A stretch of DNA of 64,000 bases. It comes from Durusdinium trenchii. Taxonomy: Eukaryota > Sar > Dinophyceae > Suessiales > Symbiodiniaceae. A model generated the notes under the pieces. The model had not been told where the DNA came from, ran no database searches, and worked only from the letters and a program-made list of their open reading frames with translations. How positions within the stretch are numbered: position 1 is the stretch's first letter; every line of letters begins with the position of its first letter. Below are positions 63,592 through 64,000 of this stretch, piece by piece. The stretch spans positions 413,849-477,848 of the forward strand of contig CAXAMN010015446.1 of NCBI GenBank assembly GCA_963970005.1, read 5' to 3'. The translations under genes and the position numbers were made by a program.

Positions 63592-64000
63592 TTCAAGGAC
63601 GACTTCTCATCTCTCACTCTCACTCACTCTGTCTTGTCACTGTCACTCTTGTCGTCTCGCCATCTCACCCACTAAACCAGACTGTTTGTAATACATGACA
63701 TTATAACAGAGCAGACTGAATTATTGGCACACCTTAAAGATTCGCAAGTGCATCCCTGCTTCAAGTCAAGTCAAGGGGCCAGGAAACCAGTGTTTTCTTT
63801 TTGTGCAACCTTCGGCCTTGCAATCAAGTTCACAGAAACCAATGTAGTTACTGGTGACTTGCTGAAAAAAATAGTGAGTCTGACTGAGAGAGGGAGAGAG
63901 AGTGAAAGAAGGTGAGTGAATTACATATTTCATCAGTCGTCAGTACATCACAGTTTTCGTGTGGGCAGTTTCCTCGTCTCAGTCTCAATGTTAGTTTCAT
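63592..64000. other. Right edge, low-complexity CT repeats
   Basis: TCTCACTCTCACTCACTCTG-type repeats at about 63,608-63,650 and a GAGAGGGAGAGAGAG run near 63,887-63,902. No further exon is recognised. Confidence 0.4.

Noticed and set aside
1-64000. Dinoflagellate spliced-leader relic at 5' ends of genes
   Set aside because: A visual search for the conserved leader 3' part (TTTTGGCTCAAG) found no match; retrogene origin of any gene here is therefore unsupported.
1-64000. tRNA, rRNA or CRISPR
   Set aside because: No cloverleaf with CCA-adjacent acceptor, no rRNA core motif and no regularly spaced identical direct repeats with unique spacers were seen.

Overview
This window looks like nuclear DNA of a dinoflagellate, most likely a Suessiales/Symbiodiniaceae-type alga. 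I infer this from several things seen together: large decayed retroelements whose protein layout I know only from dinoflagellates, dense short tandem repeats, sparse host genes cut by small GT-AG introns whose acceptor is followed by G, and several lineage-specific protein families of unknown function. Nothing bacterial is present: no operons, no Shine-Dalgarno sites, no CRISPR array. No tRNA, rRNA or spliced-leader relic was seen by eye.

Layout. 0-4.2 kb: a degenerate repeat, a gag relic and otherwise unannotatable sequence. 4.3-28.0 kb: a tyrosine-recombinase (DIRS-like) retrotransposon on the + strand, split in two. The left half (4.3-7.67 kb) carries the gag ORFs and the start of pol. The right half (24.17-28.0 kb) carries reverse transcriptase, RNase H, a methyltransferase-like domain and a tyrosine recombinase. 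Between them lies a roughly 16-kb block bounded by 142-bp direct repeats made of a 23-bp unit, and by a 31-bp outer inverted repeat. All recognisable genes in that block lie on the - strand: a transposase-like gene plus at least six genes of dinoflagellate-specific families. Most of them have the same short motif pair, GCGAGC-N(4-7)-GCCCAGC in + strand reading, at or just upstream of the gene start. This is the best candidate here for an undescribed system: a large multigene mobile cassette with a shared cis element. A 10-N scaffold gap lies at 28,096-28,105.

29.83-37.99 kb: a structurally complete Ty1/copia element with two 314-bp LTRs, a 5-bp TATGG target duplication, a tRNA-type primer site, gag, protease, an extra methyltransferase-like domain, integrase, reverse transcriptase and RNase H. 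It is full of frameshifts, and a TGA stands where the extra domain's expected catalytic Cys would be.

40.8-42.1 kb: relic of another gag. 44.7-45.7 kb: exons of a THUMPD3-type tRNA guanine-N2 methyltransferase, the clearest host gene. 46.2-49.3 kb: a compound inverted-plus-direct repeat with purine/pyrimidine microsatellite arms. 50.8-56.0 kb: a set of + strand exon candidates of an unrecognised gene, interrupted by the same repeat family as the window start. 59.5-63.6 kb: a multi-exon - strand gene of a dinoflagellate-type family of unknown function.

The coding logic is dominated by mobile elements. Both retroelement classes carry their own methyltransferase-like domain, which is striking in a lineage with unusual DNA base modification. 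Frameshifts occur in nearly every element gene; some may be assembly indels rather than decay.
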